Origin: an uncultured Sphingomonadales bacterium
GTDB lineage: Bacteria > Pseudomonadota > Alphaproteobacteria > Sphingomonadales > Sphingomonadaceae
Reading direction: 5' to 3'
Length of the DNA stretch: 64,000 bases
Assembly: GCA_903832325.1 (NCBI GenBank)
Contig: CAILBC010000025.1
Span: 53,609 to 117,608, forward strand
The position numbers and the translations under genes are program-made. Under the pieces are notes generated by a model. The model saw only the letters and a program-made list of their open reading frames with translations, made no database searches and was not told the origin of the DNA. This document shows, one piece after another, positions 36,854 through 45,308 of the stretch. Numbering within the stretch: position 1 is the first letter of the stretch; every line of letters begins with the position of its first letter.

Positions 36854-38656
36854 ATGGGAGCTTCGCGCGTCTACAAGGTCGGATCGCCCTATAACGGCGT
36901 GGAACTGGCCGACATCGACTTCGAACAGACCGCCGATACGCTTTATCTGGCGCATCTGAACCACCCGCCGACCAAGCTGGTGCGCACCGGGAACACCAGC
37001 TGGGCGTTCGTGACGGTGCAGTTTGCCCCGACGATTGCCGCGCCGGCGAGTTGCTCGGTGAGTGCGGCGGTAATCAACACCGATTCCGCCAACAGCGGGC
37101 TGAACTATTTTCCCGAGAGCGCGCGGTATTGCGTGACGGCGGTGAACGATGGGACCGGAGAGGAAAGCCGGGCCTCACCTTCGGCGAGCGCGTACAACGA
37201 TCTGACGCTCAAGCGCAATTACAACGCGATGAGCTGGGGCAGCGTGACCGGGGCGACCCGATACAACGTGTACAAGGCCAGCAATACGCAGTTTTATGGC
37301 TATATCGGCACGACCACGAGCACGTCGTTTGTCGATGACAATATCGGGCCAGCCTATAATCAGGCGCCGCCACAGGCCAACACCCCCTTTGCCAGTGCCG
37401 GCAATTATCCTTCGACCGTGACGCTGTTTCAGCAGCGTTCGATCTGGGGACGGACATCCAATGTGCCGCATGGCATCTGGACATCGAAATCGGCACTGAT
37501 CGAGAACATGGATTATTCGACGCCATTGCGCGCCGACGACGGCATGAGCTTTGCCATCATGGCGGGGCGCGTGAATTCGGTGAACCAGCTGACATCGACG
37601 ACGGCGTTGCTGGCGCTGACCAGTGACAGCGTGTTTCATATCGACGGCAATGGCAGTGGCGGCCCGTTGAACGGCACATCTCCGCCGGTGATCCAGCGCC
37701 ATGTCGGGCGCGGTTCATCGCGGCTGCCACCGCTGGTGGTGGACAATGTGGTGTTCTATGTTCCTTCGATCGGGACGTCGGTGCGCAGTCTTGGCTATGA
37801 TTTTGCAATCAACGGCCTGCGCGCCAACGATGTCACGATCTTTTCGCCCCATTTTTTCTCGGGCCATGCGATCGTTTCGTGGTGTTACAGTCAGGAGCCG
37901 CGATCGCTGATCTGGGCGGTGCGTGATGACGGGGCCCTGCTCTGCTTCACCTGGGAGCAGGAGCAGAATGTCTGGGGCTGGACATTGTGCGAAACGGCCG
38001 GGTCGGTGCTTTCGGTCTGCGCGATCACAGAAGATGGTGAAGACCGCGTTTATCTGATCGTGGAGCGGACCATTGCCGGGCAGACCCGCCGCTTTGTCGA
38101 GCGGATGGTTTCGCACCGATGGGACAATCTGAGCGATTGCTGCTTTCTCGATTGCGCTGTTTCGGCAAGTTTTGACACGCCGCAGGCGACATTTACCGGC
38201 CTGTGGCATCTGGAGGGGGAAACCGCAGTTTCCGGGCTGGCCGATGGCGTGCCGGTGACCGGGCTGAGCGTAAGCAACGGATCGGTGACATTGCCCCCGG
38301 CGATCGGGACGGCGTCGAATGTGTCGTTCGGGCTGCCCTACCAGGTGGACGTGGAAACGCTGCCGCTGCGGATTATGGTGCCGGGCAGCGGATCGAACAT
38401 CGGCAGGGTGCAGAACCCGGGACGGGCCGTGCTGACGCTGAGCGACTGCGGGCCGGTAAACGCCGGGATTGGCAGCGCCGAGCTATTTGCAGTGAAGCCC
38501 AATCCGGGGGATGCACCGGGCGCCTTGCTTGATGGCACCTATCTGGTCACGATGGACAACAAGGTGCGCGATGAATGCACCGTGTGGATAAGACAAAGCG
38601 CGCCGATGCCGTTTACGCTGCTGGGCGTTGCGATCGATCCCGTGATCAGTGGATGA
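36854..38656 (+). CDS. Tail tubular/nozzle protein, C-terminal part (split gene)
   Basis: A 600-residue product beginning MGASRVYKVGSPYNGVELAD, which matches the middle of the large tail protein family (RVYxxxSPYxxxxLxxIxFxQTADTLYLxHxNHPP). A fibronectin-like segment (about residues 85-160, SYNVYKAS-type) and long beta-rich stretches follow. It has its own ribosome site (AAGGATTGATCCC) and starts 5 bp after the previous stop. Both parts together give about 815 residues, a normal family length. The two peptides may assemble, or the split may be recent; the C-terminal gene overlaps the next one as ATGA. Confidence 0.85.
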   Translation: MGASRVYKVGSPYNGVELADIDFEQTADTLYLAHLNHPPTKLVRTGNTSWAFVTVQFAPTIAAPASCSVSAAVINTDSANSGLNYFPESARYCVTAVNDGTGEESRASPSASAYNDLTLKRNYNAMSWGSVTGATRYNVYKASNTQFYGYIGTTTSTSFVDDNIGPAYNQAPPQANTPFASAGNYPSTVTLFQQRSIWGRTSNVPHGIWTSKSALIENMDYSTPLRADDGMSFAIMAGRVNSVNQLTSTTALLALTSDSVFHIDGNGSGGPLNGTSPPVIQRHVGRGSSRLPPLVVDNVVFYVPSIGTSVRSLGYDFAINGLRANDVTIFSPHFFSGHAIVSWCYSQEPRSLIWAVRDDGALLCFTWEQEQNVWGWTLCETAGSVLSVCAITEDGEDRVYLIVERTIAGQTRRFVERMVSHRWDNLSDCCFLDCAVSASFDTPQATFTGLWHLEGETAVSGLADGVPVTGLSVSNGSVTLPPAIGTASNVSFGLPYQVDVETLPLRIMVPGSGSNIGRVQNPGRAVLTLSDCGPVNAGIGSAELFAVKPNPGDAPGALLDGTYLVTMDNKVRDECTVWIRQSAPMPFTLLGVAIDPVISG

Positions 38657-39120
38657 CGGCGCGGCCACCGATAGAACTGGTGCCGGGAGCGATGGCGCAT
38701 GCGGGCAACCTGGCGCCACGCTTGCGCCGGATCGACCGCATTGAATGCGAGGCGATGGGCCAGACCGGCGCGCAGGCATTGCACCATGGCCTGGCGGCAA
38801 GCGCGCAGACCTGGACTGCGCTGATCGACGGAGCGCCGCAGGCGATGTTCGGCGTGGTGGTGGCGTGTGCCACGAGCGGCGAAGCCATACCGTGGTTCCT
38901 GGGCAGCACGCGGGTTGCGAGCGAGGCGCGCGCGCTGATCGGGCTGGGGCCGGATATCATTGCAGCGATGCATCGCCATGGGCGCTGTCTTCGCAATTTC
39001 GTGTCTTGTGACAACCGTGCGGCGATCCGCTTGCTCGAGCATTGGGGGTTTTTCGTGGAGCCGGACCCCATTGCCGTGCGCGGGATCGCATTTCGACGTT
39101 TTATCAGGGAGAGCGTGTGA
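38653..39120 (+). CDS. T7 gp13-like / DUF2833 internal virion protein
   Basis: The 155-residue product has a GNAT-like fold: ALIDGAPQAMFGVVVAC, AIPWFLGSTRVASEARALIG, and LRNFVSCDNRAAIRLLEHWGF. This is the pattern of DUF2833 phage proteins (internal virion protein A type). T7 gp13 is needed during morphogenesis; whether this one has acyltransferase activity is unknown. ATG overlaps the stop of the previous gene as ATGA, and its own stop overlaps the next ATG as TGATG. Confidence 0.8.
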   Translation: MTARPPIELVPGAMAHAGNLAPRLRRIDRIECEAMGQTGAQALHHGLAASAQTWTALIDGAPQAMFGVVVACATSGEAIPWFLGSTRVASEARALIGLGPDIIAAMHRHGRCLRNFVSCDNRAAIRLLEHWGFFVEPDPIAVRGIAFRRFIRESV

Positions 39121-39659
39121 TGTGTGCACCCCTTTTGCCCCTTGTGGTTTCCGGTCTCGGCGCAATCGGGACTGGCATCAGCACCGCCAACGCCATGGGC
39201 CAGGCGCGTGCGCAGGCCGCAGCGGCCGAGGCGAATGCCGCTGCGGAAAGCAATGCTGCGCGCATTGGCCAGCAGAACATGCGCGATGCAGCACTGCAGC
39301 AGTATCGCCAGATGGCCGCTGCCAGCGGTGCGCAGCGCATGATGGCCGCAGCCAGCGGTGACGCCGTCGGCTATGGCACTGCGGCCAACGCGCAGAACGA
39401 CACCCAGATTCTGGGCCAGGAAAATTTGGCGCGGACTTATGCGCAAGGCAACCAGAACCTGATCGGATCGGACGTGGCCGTGGCCAACGATCTGGGTCAG
39501 GCGTCGCTGGCGAATAGCCGGGGCGATGCGGCGCTGGTGGGCGGTCTGTTCAATCTGGGCACGGGCCTGTTGGGAAGCACCGGAAGCGGCGGCAGGTTTG
39601 GCACGGCGCTGGGCGGTGCGAACCAGTATTCATCGTTCAAGGCGGGATTGGGGCTGTGA
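39120..39659 (+). CDS. Internal virion protein (gp14-like)
   Basis: A 179-residue product with one hydrophobic N-terminal helix (PLLPLVVSGLGAIGTGIS) and then a long Ala/Gln-rich helical stretch (about residues 25-130) ending in a Gly-rich tail. This matches gp14-type ejection proteins that leave the capsid and enter the host outer membrane. Start and stop overlap the neighbouring genes, giving a tightly coupled ejection-protein cassette (38653-41509). Confidence 0.75.
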   Translation: MCAPLLPLVVSGLGAIGTGISTANAMGQARAQAAAAEANAAAESNAARIGQQNMRDAALQQYRQMAAASGAQRMMAAASGDAVGYGTAANAQNDTQILGQENLARTYAQGNQNLIGSDVAVANDLGQASLANSRGDAALVGGLFNLGTGLLGSTGSGGRFGTALGGANQYSSFKAGLGL

Positions 39660-41509
39660 TGCGCGCGCCGAGCTATGCGCCCGGGCTGAACCCGGTTGAA
39701 CCTTACAAGGCCCGGTTTTCCGCACCCGGCGGGCCAACACTGGCCGGCATGGTGGGGCGTGTGATGGTGGCCGGGAGCAACGAGCTTGGACGCTGGGCGC
39801 CGCCGCAGGCGCAGGACCTGTCGGCGCAGGCGATGATCCAGGCGGTGACCGACGATACGGCCGGGCGAGCGCGGGCGCTGCAGGATCGCGCTGCGCTGGC
39901 CGATGTGGTGGCAGGACACGCCAGTTTGCAGGGTGGCACGGCTGTTGCCGGCCAGGCAAGCGCACTCGATGCGCTGGAGCGGATCAGACAGGACGGCCAA
40001 GCTGCGCTGGCTGCGCCCGGCATGATCGCAGCCTATGACCGCCAGATAGCGCCGGCGATGGTCGATGCCTCAGGCCGGATCAACGACCATATGCTGCGCC
40101 AGGCGGCGGTGGAGCGTGCCGGCGTTGCTGATCTGGAGATGAAAGACGCGCAGCATTCTGCCGCACTGGCCTGGCGTGACCCACCGCGGTTTGTCAGGGG
40201 TCTGGCAGATCTGGGCGCCCTGGCGAGCGGCCAAGTGGGACCGGACGCCAGTGACACCGAGCGCAAGCAAGCGATGCGCGGCGCGATCGGTGGAGCAATC
40301 GCAAAGGCCGTTGACCACGCGATTTCCGCCGGTGAGCCCGAATTCGCGGCACACATTGTGAACGGCTGGGGCGAAACGCTGACTCCCGCGGCCTATCAGA
40401 CCGCGGTTGCGCGGCTGAGCCAGGCATCCCAGGATCGACACCTCGCATCGATCTTTGCCGATGCAGCCGGCGGAAACACCCCGGTGAATGTCGGGCCCGG
40501 AGCAAAGATTGCGCTGCCAGCCGATGCGATTGCGGTGGTCGCGCCTGCGGGGACTGCGGTTCATCCGGTAGCAGGGGGAACAGTGACCGCGCTGGGCGGG
40601 TCGCCCGACAATACCTCGATTCGGATCAGCCACCCCGATGGCAGCAGCGCAACCTATGGCGGCCTGGGCCTGGCGGCAGTGCGCGAGGGCGACATCGTGA
40701 CCCCCGCGCAGGCGATCGGCAGTGCGCGACCGACCGTGACGCTGGCAACGGCAGCACCCGACGGCAAGCCGGCAGATGCGGGCGCATGGTTGCAGCAGGC
40801 CGGAGGCAGCAGTGCGTTGATCGGAGATGCCGGAACGGTGCGCGCGTGGGACATGCCGACGATGCTGGACCGCATTGCCGCGCGGGCGGATCTTTCGCCG
40901 GACGAACGAACACTGGCCAACAATTTTGCCCTGCGGCGGATGGCAGCGGACCATGCGCGGCTGGCTGAAGGCGACATCGCATCCGGCCGGTCGGTGGCGG
41001 CGCTGGTGGCGGGGGCACCGGACCGGTTTTCCCAGATCGCGGACCTGCCGGGGACCGTAACAGCTTCGATGAGCCCATCCACGCTTGCGCAATTGGACTC
41101 GGCCCTGCGCAATGCGGTGGCGGCGCCCTCGCAACCGGCCGCGGACAGTCCCGCTGCGTTGCGGCTGGCGCTGTTGCAGCGGCAGGACCCGCAGGCGTTC
41201 GCCGGGATCAACCTGGCGCGTTTTATCGGCGCAGTGCACCCTGCCGACCTCGGCCCGATTGCGGACAGCCAGGCCCGATTGGCGTCTGGCCAGGAGCCGG
41301 TGCGATCGGAGGGCCATCGCGAAGCCGTGCTGGACGGAATGGCGCGACACGAAGTGACCAGCGGCGGGCCGTTGCCCGACGATATGCTGAAGCAGATCAA
41401 GGACCAGGCAGAAACCCGTTTGCGGGTTGACCGGGTTGACCCGGCAGACCGGACTGCGATCGACACCGGTGTCGCCAATGCGATCCAAACCGGGCTGAAC
41501 CCGTCCTAA
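39659..41509 (+). CDS. Internal virion protein with degenerate M23-like domain
   Basis: A 616-residue, mostly helical protein in the place of T7 gp15/gp16. Around residues 285-360 it contains GTAVHPVAGGTVTALGGSPD and HPDGSSATYGGL, the beta-sheet layout of M23/LysM-associated peptidase domains. The usual catalytic HxH is replaced (YGGL instead of YGHL), so muralytic activity is doubtful. It probably forms part of the ejection channel. ATG 39659 overlaps the previous stop; a GTG one codon earlier is an alternative. Confidence 0.75.
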   Translation: MRAPSYAPGLNPVEPYKARFSAPGGPTLAGMVGRVMVAGSNELGRWAPPQAQDLSAQAMIQAVTDDTAGRARALQDRAALADVVAGHASLQGGTAVAGQASALDALERIRQDGQAALAAPGMIAAYDRQIAPAMVDASGRINDHMLRQAAVERAGVADLEMKDAQHSAALAWRDPPRFVRGLADLGALASGQVGPDASDTERKQAMRGAIGGAIAKAVDHAISAGEPEFAAHIVNGWGETLTPAAYQTAVARLSQASQDRHLASIFADAAGGNTPVNVGPGAKIALPADAIAVVAPAGTAVHPVAGGTVTALGGSPDNTSIRISHPDGSSATYGGLGLAAVREGDIVTPAQAIGSARPTVTLATAAPDGKPADAGAWLQQAGGSSALIGDAGTVRAWDMPTMLDRIAARADLSPDERTLANNFALRRMAADHARLAEGDIASGRSVAALVAGAPDRFSQIADLPGTVTASMSPSTLAQLDSALRNAVAAPSQPAADSPAALRLALLQRQDPQAFAGINLARFIGAVHPADLGPIADSQARLASGQEPVRSEGHREAVLDGMARHEVTSGGPLPDDMLKQIKDQAETRLRVDRVDPADRTAIDTGVANAIQTGLNPS

Positions 41510-41527
41510 GCCGGGCAAGTGAGATCG

Positions 41528-41552
41528 TGCCGCATTGATGCGGCAACACGGT
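41528..41552 (+). terminator. Intrinsic terminator-like hairpin after the ejection genes
   Basis: TGCCGCA-TTGA-TGCGGCA (41528-41545) forms a 7-bp stem with a tetraloop, followed a few bases later by CCCTTTTTCC. It may partly separate the morphogenesis genes from the fibre and lysis genes. Confidence 0.55.
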
Positions 41553-41612
41553 ATTCCCTTTTTCCGTCCGCAAGCCCCCGGTCCTTCGCTGGATCGGGCC
41601 AAGGAGTGATGC

Positions 41613-42176
41613 ATGGCCGATATCACCACCCCAGACCTGCTGCCCGGCGTTTCGGGCAATGTCGTGAAAAAGCGCCTGGTCGACATGGGCGACGGAACAT
41701 TTGCGGAAATGACAGTGACGACGCTGGCCGCGAGCGCCAACAGCGTGGGCACGGTGAACCTTGGTTCGCTGGGCGGGGCAGCGACGGCATCGAACCAGAC
41801 GCTGGGCAATGCTGCGCTGGCGAGCATGGCATCGCCGTATTCGGCGGCAACGTCGACTCCGCTTACGGCGACGATCAACGATACCAGCCCGCATAGCCTT
41901 GGGCCGTTTACGCCGCAGCTGGCGCGCGAAATCTGGTTGACCGTGAATGCGACCACCGCGGCCACGGGCACGGCGCAAATTTTGCGGTCAACCGATGGCG
42001 GCGTGACGAAGATCGGCCTGACCGCAGCCGCTTTTGGCATCGGATCCTATGCGTTCAGCGCAATCACCGGCGCCATTGTCAACGAGATCATCAGCGTCGA
42101 AACCGATACGGCTGCAACCTATTATCTGGCCATCGCGCTTTCCGCCGGCGCAGTGACCTGCCGCGTGGCGCAATGA
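41613..42176 (+). CDS. Phage structural/tail accessory protein
   Basis: A 187-residue beta-rich product. Its N-terminus contains VKKRLVDMGDGTFAEMTVTTLAA, which resembles the start of the protein at 43260 (KRLTDMGDGTWAEKVFATLAM), so both may attach to the same site on the particle. The rest is Thr/Ala/Ser-rich, with TTAATGTAQILRSTDGG as in small phage jelly-roll proteins. AAGGAGTGATGC precedes the ATG. Confidence 0.65.
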   Translation: MADITTPDLLPGVSGNVVKKRLVDMGDGTFAEMTVTTLAASANSVGTVNLGSLGGAATASNQTLGNAALASMASPYSAATSTPLTATINDTSPHSLGPFTPQLAREIWLTVNATTAATGTAQILRSTDGGVTKIGLTAAAFGIGSYAFSAITGAIVNEIISVETDTAATYYLAIALSAGAVTCRVAQ

Positions 42177-42240
42177 TGCCGCGGTGGATGGCAGGTTTGG
42201 CACCTGCGGCGACCCGACCGGAAACAGGCCTGCCCGGCAG

Positions 42241-42477
42241 ATGGTGACGCCCACTCACAGCGATCTGCACAGGGACATTGGGCGCATGGAAGGGCGGTTG
42301 GCCGCTATGGAGGACCGTTTCGACCGGGTGGAACAGACCCTGGACCGGATCGACCAGCGCCTTGCGCGGATCGAAGCGCGCGAAAGCCAGTTGCGCGGGG
42401 CGTGGTGGGTTCTGGCCGGGTTTGGCGCGATGGCGGGCGGGACGATCTGGGCAGTTGTGGAGCATTTCTGGAAATGA
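42241..42477 (+). CDS. Small coiled-coil membrane protein (holin/antiholin-like)
   Basis: A 78-residue product with a heptad-rich coiled coil (about residues 8-48: DIGRMEGRLAAMEDRFDRVE ... LARIEARE) and a single C-terminal TM helix (about 52-75). Its ATGA overlap with the endolysin gene places it in the lysis cassette. The arrangement fits a membrane accessory or holin-regulating protein of podoviruses. A GTG at 42184 would give a 97-residue form without clear merit. Confidence 0.65.
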   Translation: MVTPTHSDLHRDIGRMEGRLAAMEDRFDRVEQTLDRIDQRLARIEARESQLRGAWWVLAGFGAMAGGTIWAVVEHFWK

Positions 42478-42998
42478 CCGGATCATTCACTGCAGCGCTG
42501 CAGATCGTGCTGAAGGAAGAAGGCGGCTTTGTTCACGATGCCCGTGACCCGGGCGGCGCGACCAATCTGGGCGTGACCGGCCGCACCTGGCATTCCTGGA
42601 GCGGGCAAGTGCCGACCGACGAGGTGATGCGCGCACTGACACCTGCCAAAGTTTCACCGCTGTACAAGGCGCTTTACTGGGACAGGATCGGCGGCGACAG
42701 GCTTTCGGGCGGGCTGGCGCTTGTAGTGTTTGACTTTGCGGTGAATGGCGGGCCGGCGAACGCGGTCAGCATGCTGCAAGGGGTTGTCGGCGCGCCGCGC
42801 GACGGGCGGGCCGGACCTTCGACACTGCGAACGACGCAGACATTTGTGACAGCTATTGGCCTGGCCAAGCTGATCAACCGATTTTGCGACGCACGGCGGG
42901 ATTATTACGCGTCGCTTCAGACATTTCCGGTTTTCGGGCGGGGTTGGCTCGCGCGGGTGGAGCGTGTGCAGAAGGAGGCCCTGACATGGGCTGGCTGA
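42474..42998 (+). CDS. GH108-family endolysin
   Basis: The 174-residue enzyme has EEGGFVHDARDPGGATNLGVTGRTW at its N-terminus, with the catalytic Glu in EGG (Glu16), typical of glycoside hydrolase family 108 (YcbB/ZliS-like) lysozymes. The C-terminal part (FDFAVNGGPANAVSMLQGVVG ... FCDARRDYYASLQTFPVFGRGW) is a PG_binding_3-type domain. No signal peptide is present, so it needs a holin. ATG overlaps the upstream stop as ATGA and its end overlaps the next gene. Confidence 0.92.
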   Translation: MTGSFTAALQIVLKEEGGFVHDARDPGGATNLGVTGRTWHSWSGQVPTDEVMRALTPAKVSPLYKALYWDRIGGDRLSGGLALVVFDFAVNGGPANAVSMLQGVVGAPRDGRAGPSTLRTTQTFVTAIGLAKLINRFCDARRDYYASLQTFPVFGRGWLARVERVQKEALTWAG

Positions 42999-43267
42999 AA
43001 GACATGCTGACCGGGCCGGACAACCGGACAATCGCGATCGGGCGGCTGCTGGGCAGCATCGTCGCAGCGCTTTTGCTGCTGGCGTTGCCAAGTGTCGCGG
43101 TCATCACGGTGCTGGCAGGGATCAGCACGGTGGAGACCTGGCGCGAGCTGCTCGGGGCACTGGGACTTTATGTGCCGCTGATTGTTGGCGCGATCACCGG
43201 ACTCATCTGGGGCACGAACCCCACGGAACCGAAGCCGGCAGGCGAGGAAGGAACCACCAATGGCTGA
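42986..43267 (+). CDS. Holin-like two-TM protein
   Basis: A 93-residue product with two strong TM segments (about residues 18-45 and 55-77) and a charged C-terminal tail (NPTEPKPAGEEGTTNG). It starts inside the endolysin gene and ends inside the fibre-like gene. Size, topology and position after the endolysin fit a class II holin. Confidence 0.75.
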   Translation: MGWLKDMLTGPDNRTIAIGRLLGSIVAALLLLALPSVAVITVLAGISTVETWRELLGALGLYVPLIVGAITGLIWGTNPTEPKPAGEEGTTNG

Positions 43268-45308
43268 CGAGATCATTCCCAACACTGTCGGGATGGGCAA
43301 CTATCCCAAGCGTTTGACCGACATGGGCGATGGCACCTGGGCAGAAAAGGTGTTTGCCACGTTGGCCATGGGCGGCACCCAGGTGTCATCAGCCAATCCG
43401 CTTCCTGTGGTGATTGCCTCTGGCTCGTCGTCGCTGGCCGATCAATCGGTGGTGGATGGCGCAGGTACGTACTGGCTGGTGCGGGACAACGGGTCGGCGC
43501 TGACGTATATCAACTGGTCGACGGGCAATGCAGGAACCCCGGTGGCGCCGGTGGCGCCGGCGGGCAAGCTGACCGGCGAACAGATCCTTTCGACCCAGTA
43601 CAACGTCGTTACCGCCGGGACAGGGTATGCGATCGGGGATGTTCTGGCACATATTGTCATCCTGAACATCGCGACGAACCCGGCGTCGATGATCGCCAGC
43701 ACCTGGCTGAACATCACCCAGAGTGCGATGCTGACGACTGCGCCTGCGACATCGGCAATTGCCGAGATCACGGCATCGGTCGCGGTAACGGCGCTGCCCG
43801 CTTTGCCGGCGGGGAGCAATGCGATCGGATCGGTGGCGGTGAGCGCGATGCCGGCAATTCCGGCCGGAGCGAACACTATCGGCGCGGTTGCCCTCGCCGG
43901 CACCCTGCCGGGGTTTGCATCAACGCCTGCAGTTTCCGTGGCGACAATGCCGTCACTGCCAGCAGGCGCGAATCTGATCGGTGCGGTTAATCTGGATATT
44001 GGCGGGACCACGATTTCGCCGTCCAATCCAATGCCGGTGCTGAACGCCTATACCGCGCCAAGCACGGTAACCTGGACCACCGCAGCAACGGTCAACACCG
44101 CAGCAAGTTTTTCGACCAACGGGTATGACACGGCGATCGTGACGCTGGCCGCAAGCGCGAGCTATGCCGGCGGCGTGGTGGTTTTCGAGGTTTACGACGG
44201 GGTAAGCTGGATGCCCGTGAAAGCCGCGAACATCGCCAATTATTCGACCACCGGCAGCACGATTGCCCCGAGCGCGGGATCGACCAACGGCTATCAGATT
44301 GCGGTAGCGGGCTTTCCGCAGTTCCGCGTGCGGCTGGCGACCGTGCTGTCCGCAGGGACATTGGGTGTGACCGCAATCATCTCGTCTGCCCCCGATGTTT
44401 CTGTGGTGACGGTTGGTCTGGATCCTTCGCAGCCCCTGCCCGCCGGACCGAACGCCATCGGATCGGTTTCGGTCAGCGCGCTGCCGGCACTTCCGGCAGG
44501 AACGAACGCAATTGGATCGGTAATCACCGACAACGCCACCGACAATACGGTGATCGGGCCAAATTCGGTGACGTCGGCCACGACGATCGTGTCGGCATCG
44601 ACGCAAGGCTTTGGCGGCGGGGTATTCTGGCTGTCAGCCGTGGGGACGACCTGCACAATTTCGTTTCAGCAATCCTGGGACAATACCGCGTGGAGCGCGC
44701 TGGAAGCATGGTCGCCGACTGGAACGGGCAATAGCCTGGTAGCGACAGCTACGACAGTCGGCGCTTATGGCTTCAATGCAAGCGCGCCCTATGTTCGCGC
44801 GCAAGTCACAACTTATGGTTCGGGCACGGTGACGTGCGCGCTGGTGCTCAAGCGCGGACCGCAATGGTGGCCTGCGTTTGTGATGCCGGGCGCCAATGCG
44901 TTGGGCACGCTGGGGGCCTCGACCGCGCTGATCGGCGATGTGGGAGTGGAATATCGTGCCAATGCCACCGGCGCCGCGACGGCCGCTTCGATCCTTTCCC
45001 CCGCGACTCCCGCCGGCGCCTCGATAAAGGGCAGCGCTGGGCGTATCGTCGGCTGGACATTGACAAACAGTGCGGCGGCCGTGCGGTCGGTCAAGTTTTA
45101 CAATGCGACCAGCGTGACGCTGGGCACAACCGCGGCCAGTTTTGAAATCGACATTCCAGCAGGGGCAACCGTGCAACTTGCCCCGGCCGGAGGCATAGGA
45201 TTTGCCACGGGGATGATGTGGGCTGTTACCGGTGCGAAAGGTCTGACCGACAACACCGCAACTGGCCTGGTGGCAAACGACGTTTCGGGCGTGGTGATCT
45301 ATGCCTGA
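43260..45308 (+). CDS. Large phage fibre-like structural protein with tandem motifs
   Basis: The 682-residue protein opens with ADEIIPNTVGMGNYPKRLTD and a DMGDGTWAEK motif shared with the gene at 41613. In the middle and near residues 415-445 it has repeated units of the form LPALPAG(S/T)NAIGSV (at least five, for example around residues 179-245), which look like a shaft of short beta repeats. The C-terminus is Ser/Thr/Ala/Gly-rich and beta-rich. It may be the receptor-binding fibre, but no known tip domain is recognised. It overlaps the holin-like gene and the Rz gene. Confidence 0.7.
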   Translation: MADEIIPNTVGMGNYPKRLTDMGDGTWAEKVFATLAMGGTQVSSANPLPVVIASGSSSLADQSVVDGAGTYWLVRDNGSALTYINWSTGNAGTPVAPVAPAGKLTGEQILSTQYNVVTAGTGYAIGDVLAHIVILNIATNPASMIASTWLNITQSAMLTTAPATSAIAEITASVAVTALPALPAGSNAIGSVAVSAMPAIPAGANTIGAVALAGTLPGFASTPAVSVATMPSLPAGANLIGAVNLDIGGTTISPSNPMPVLNAYTAPSTVTWTTAATVNTAASFSTNGYDTAIVTLAASASYAGGVVVFEVYDGVSWMPVKAANIANYSTTGSTIAPSAGSTNGYQIAVAGFPQFRVRLATVLSAGTLGVTAIISSAPDVSVVTVGLDPSQPLPAGPNAIGSVSVSALPALPAGTNAIGSVITDNATDNTVIGPNSVTSATTIVSASTQGFGGGVFWLSAVGTTCTISFQQSWDNTAWSALEAWSPTGTGNSLVATATTVGAYGFNASAPYVRAQVTTYGSGTVTCALVLKRGPQWWPAFVMPGANALGTLGASTALIGDVGVEYRANATGAATAASILSPATPAGASIKGSAGRIVGWTLTNSAAAVRSVKFYNATSVTLGTTAASFEIDIPAGATVQLAPAGGIGFATGMMWAVTGAKGLTDNTATGLVANDVSGVVIYA

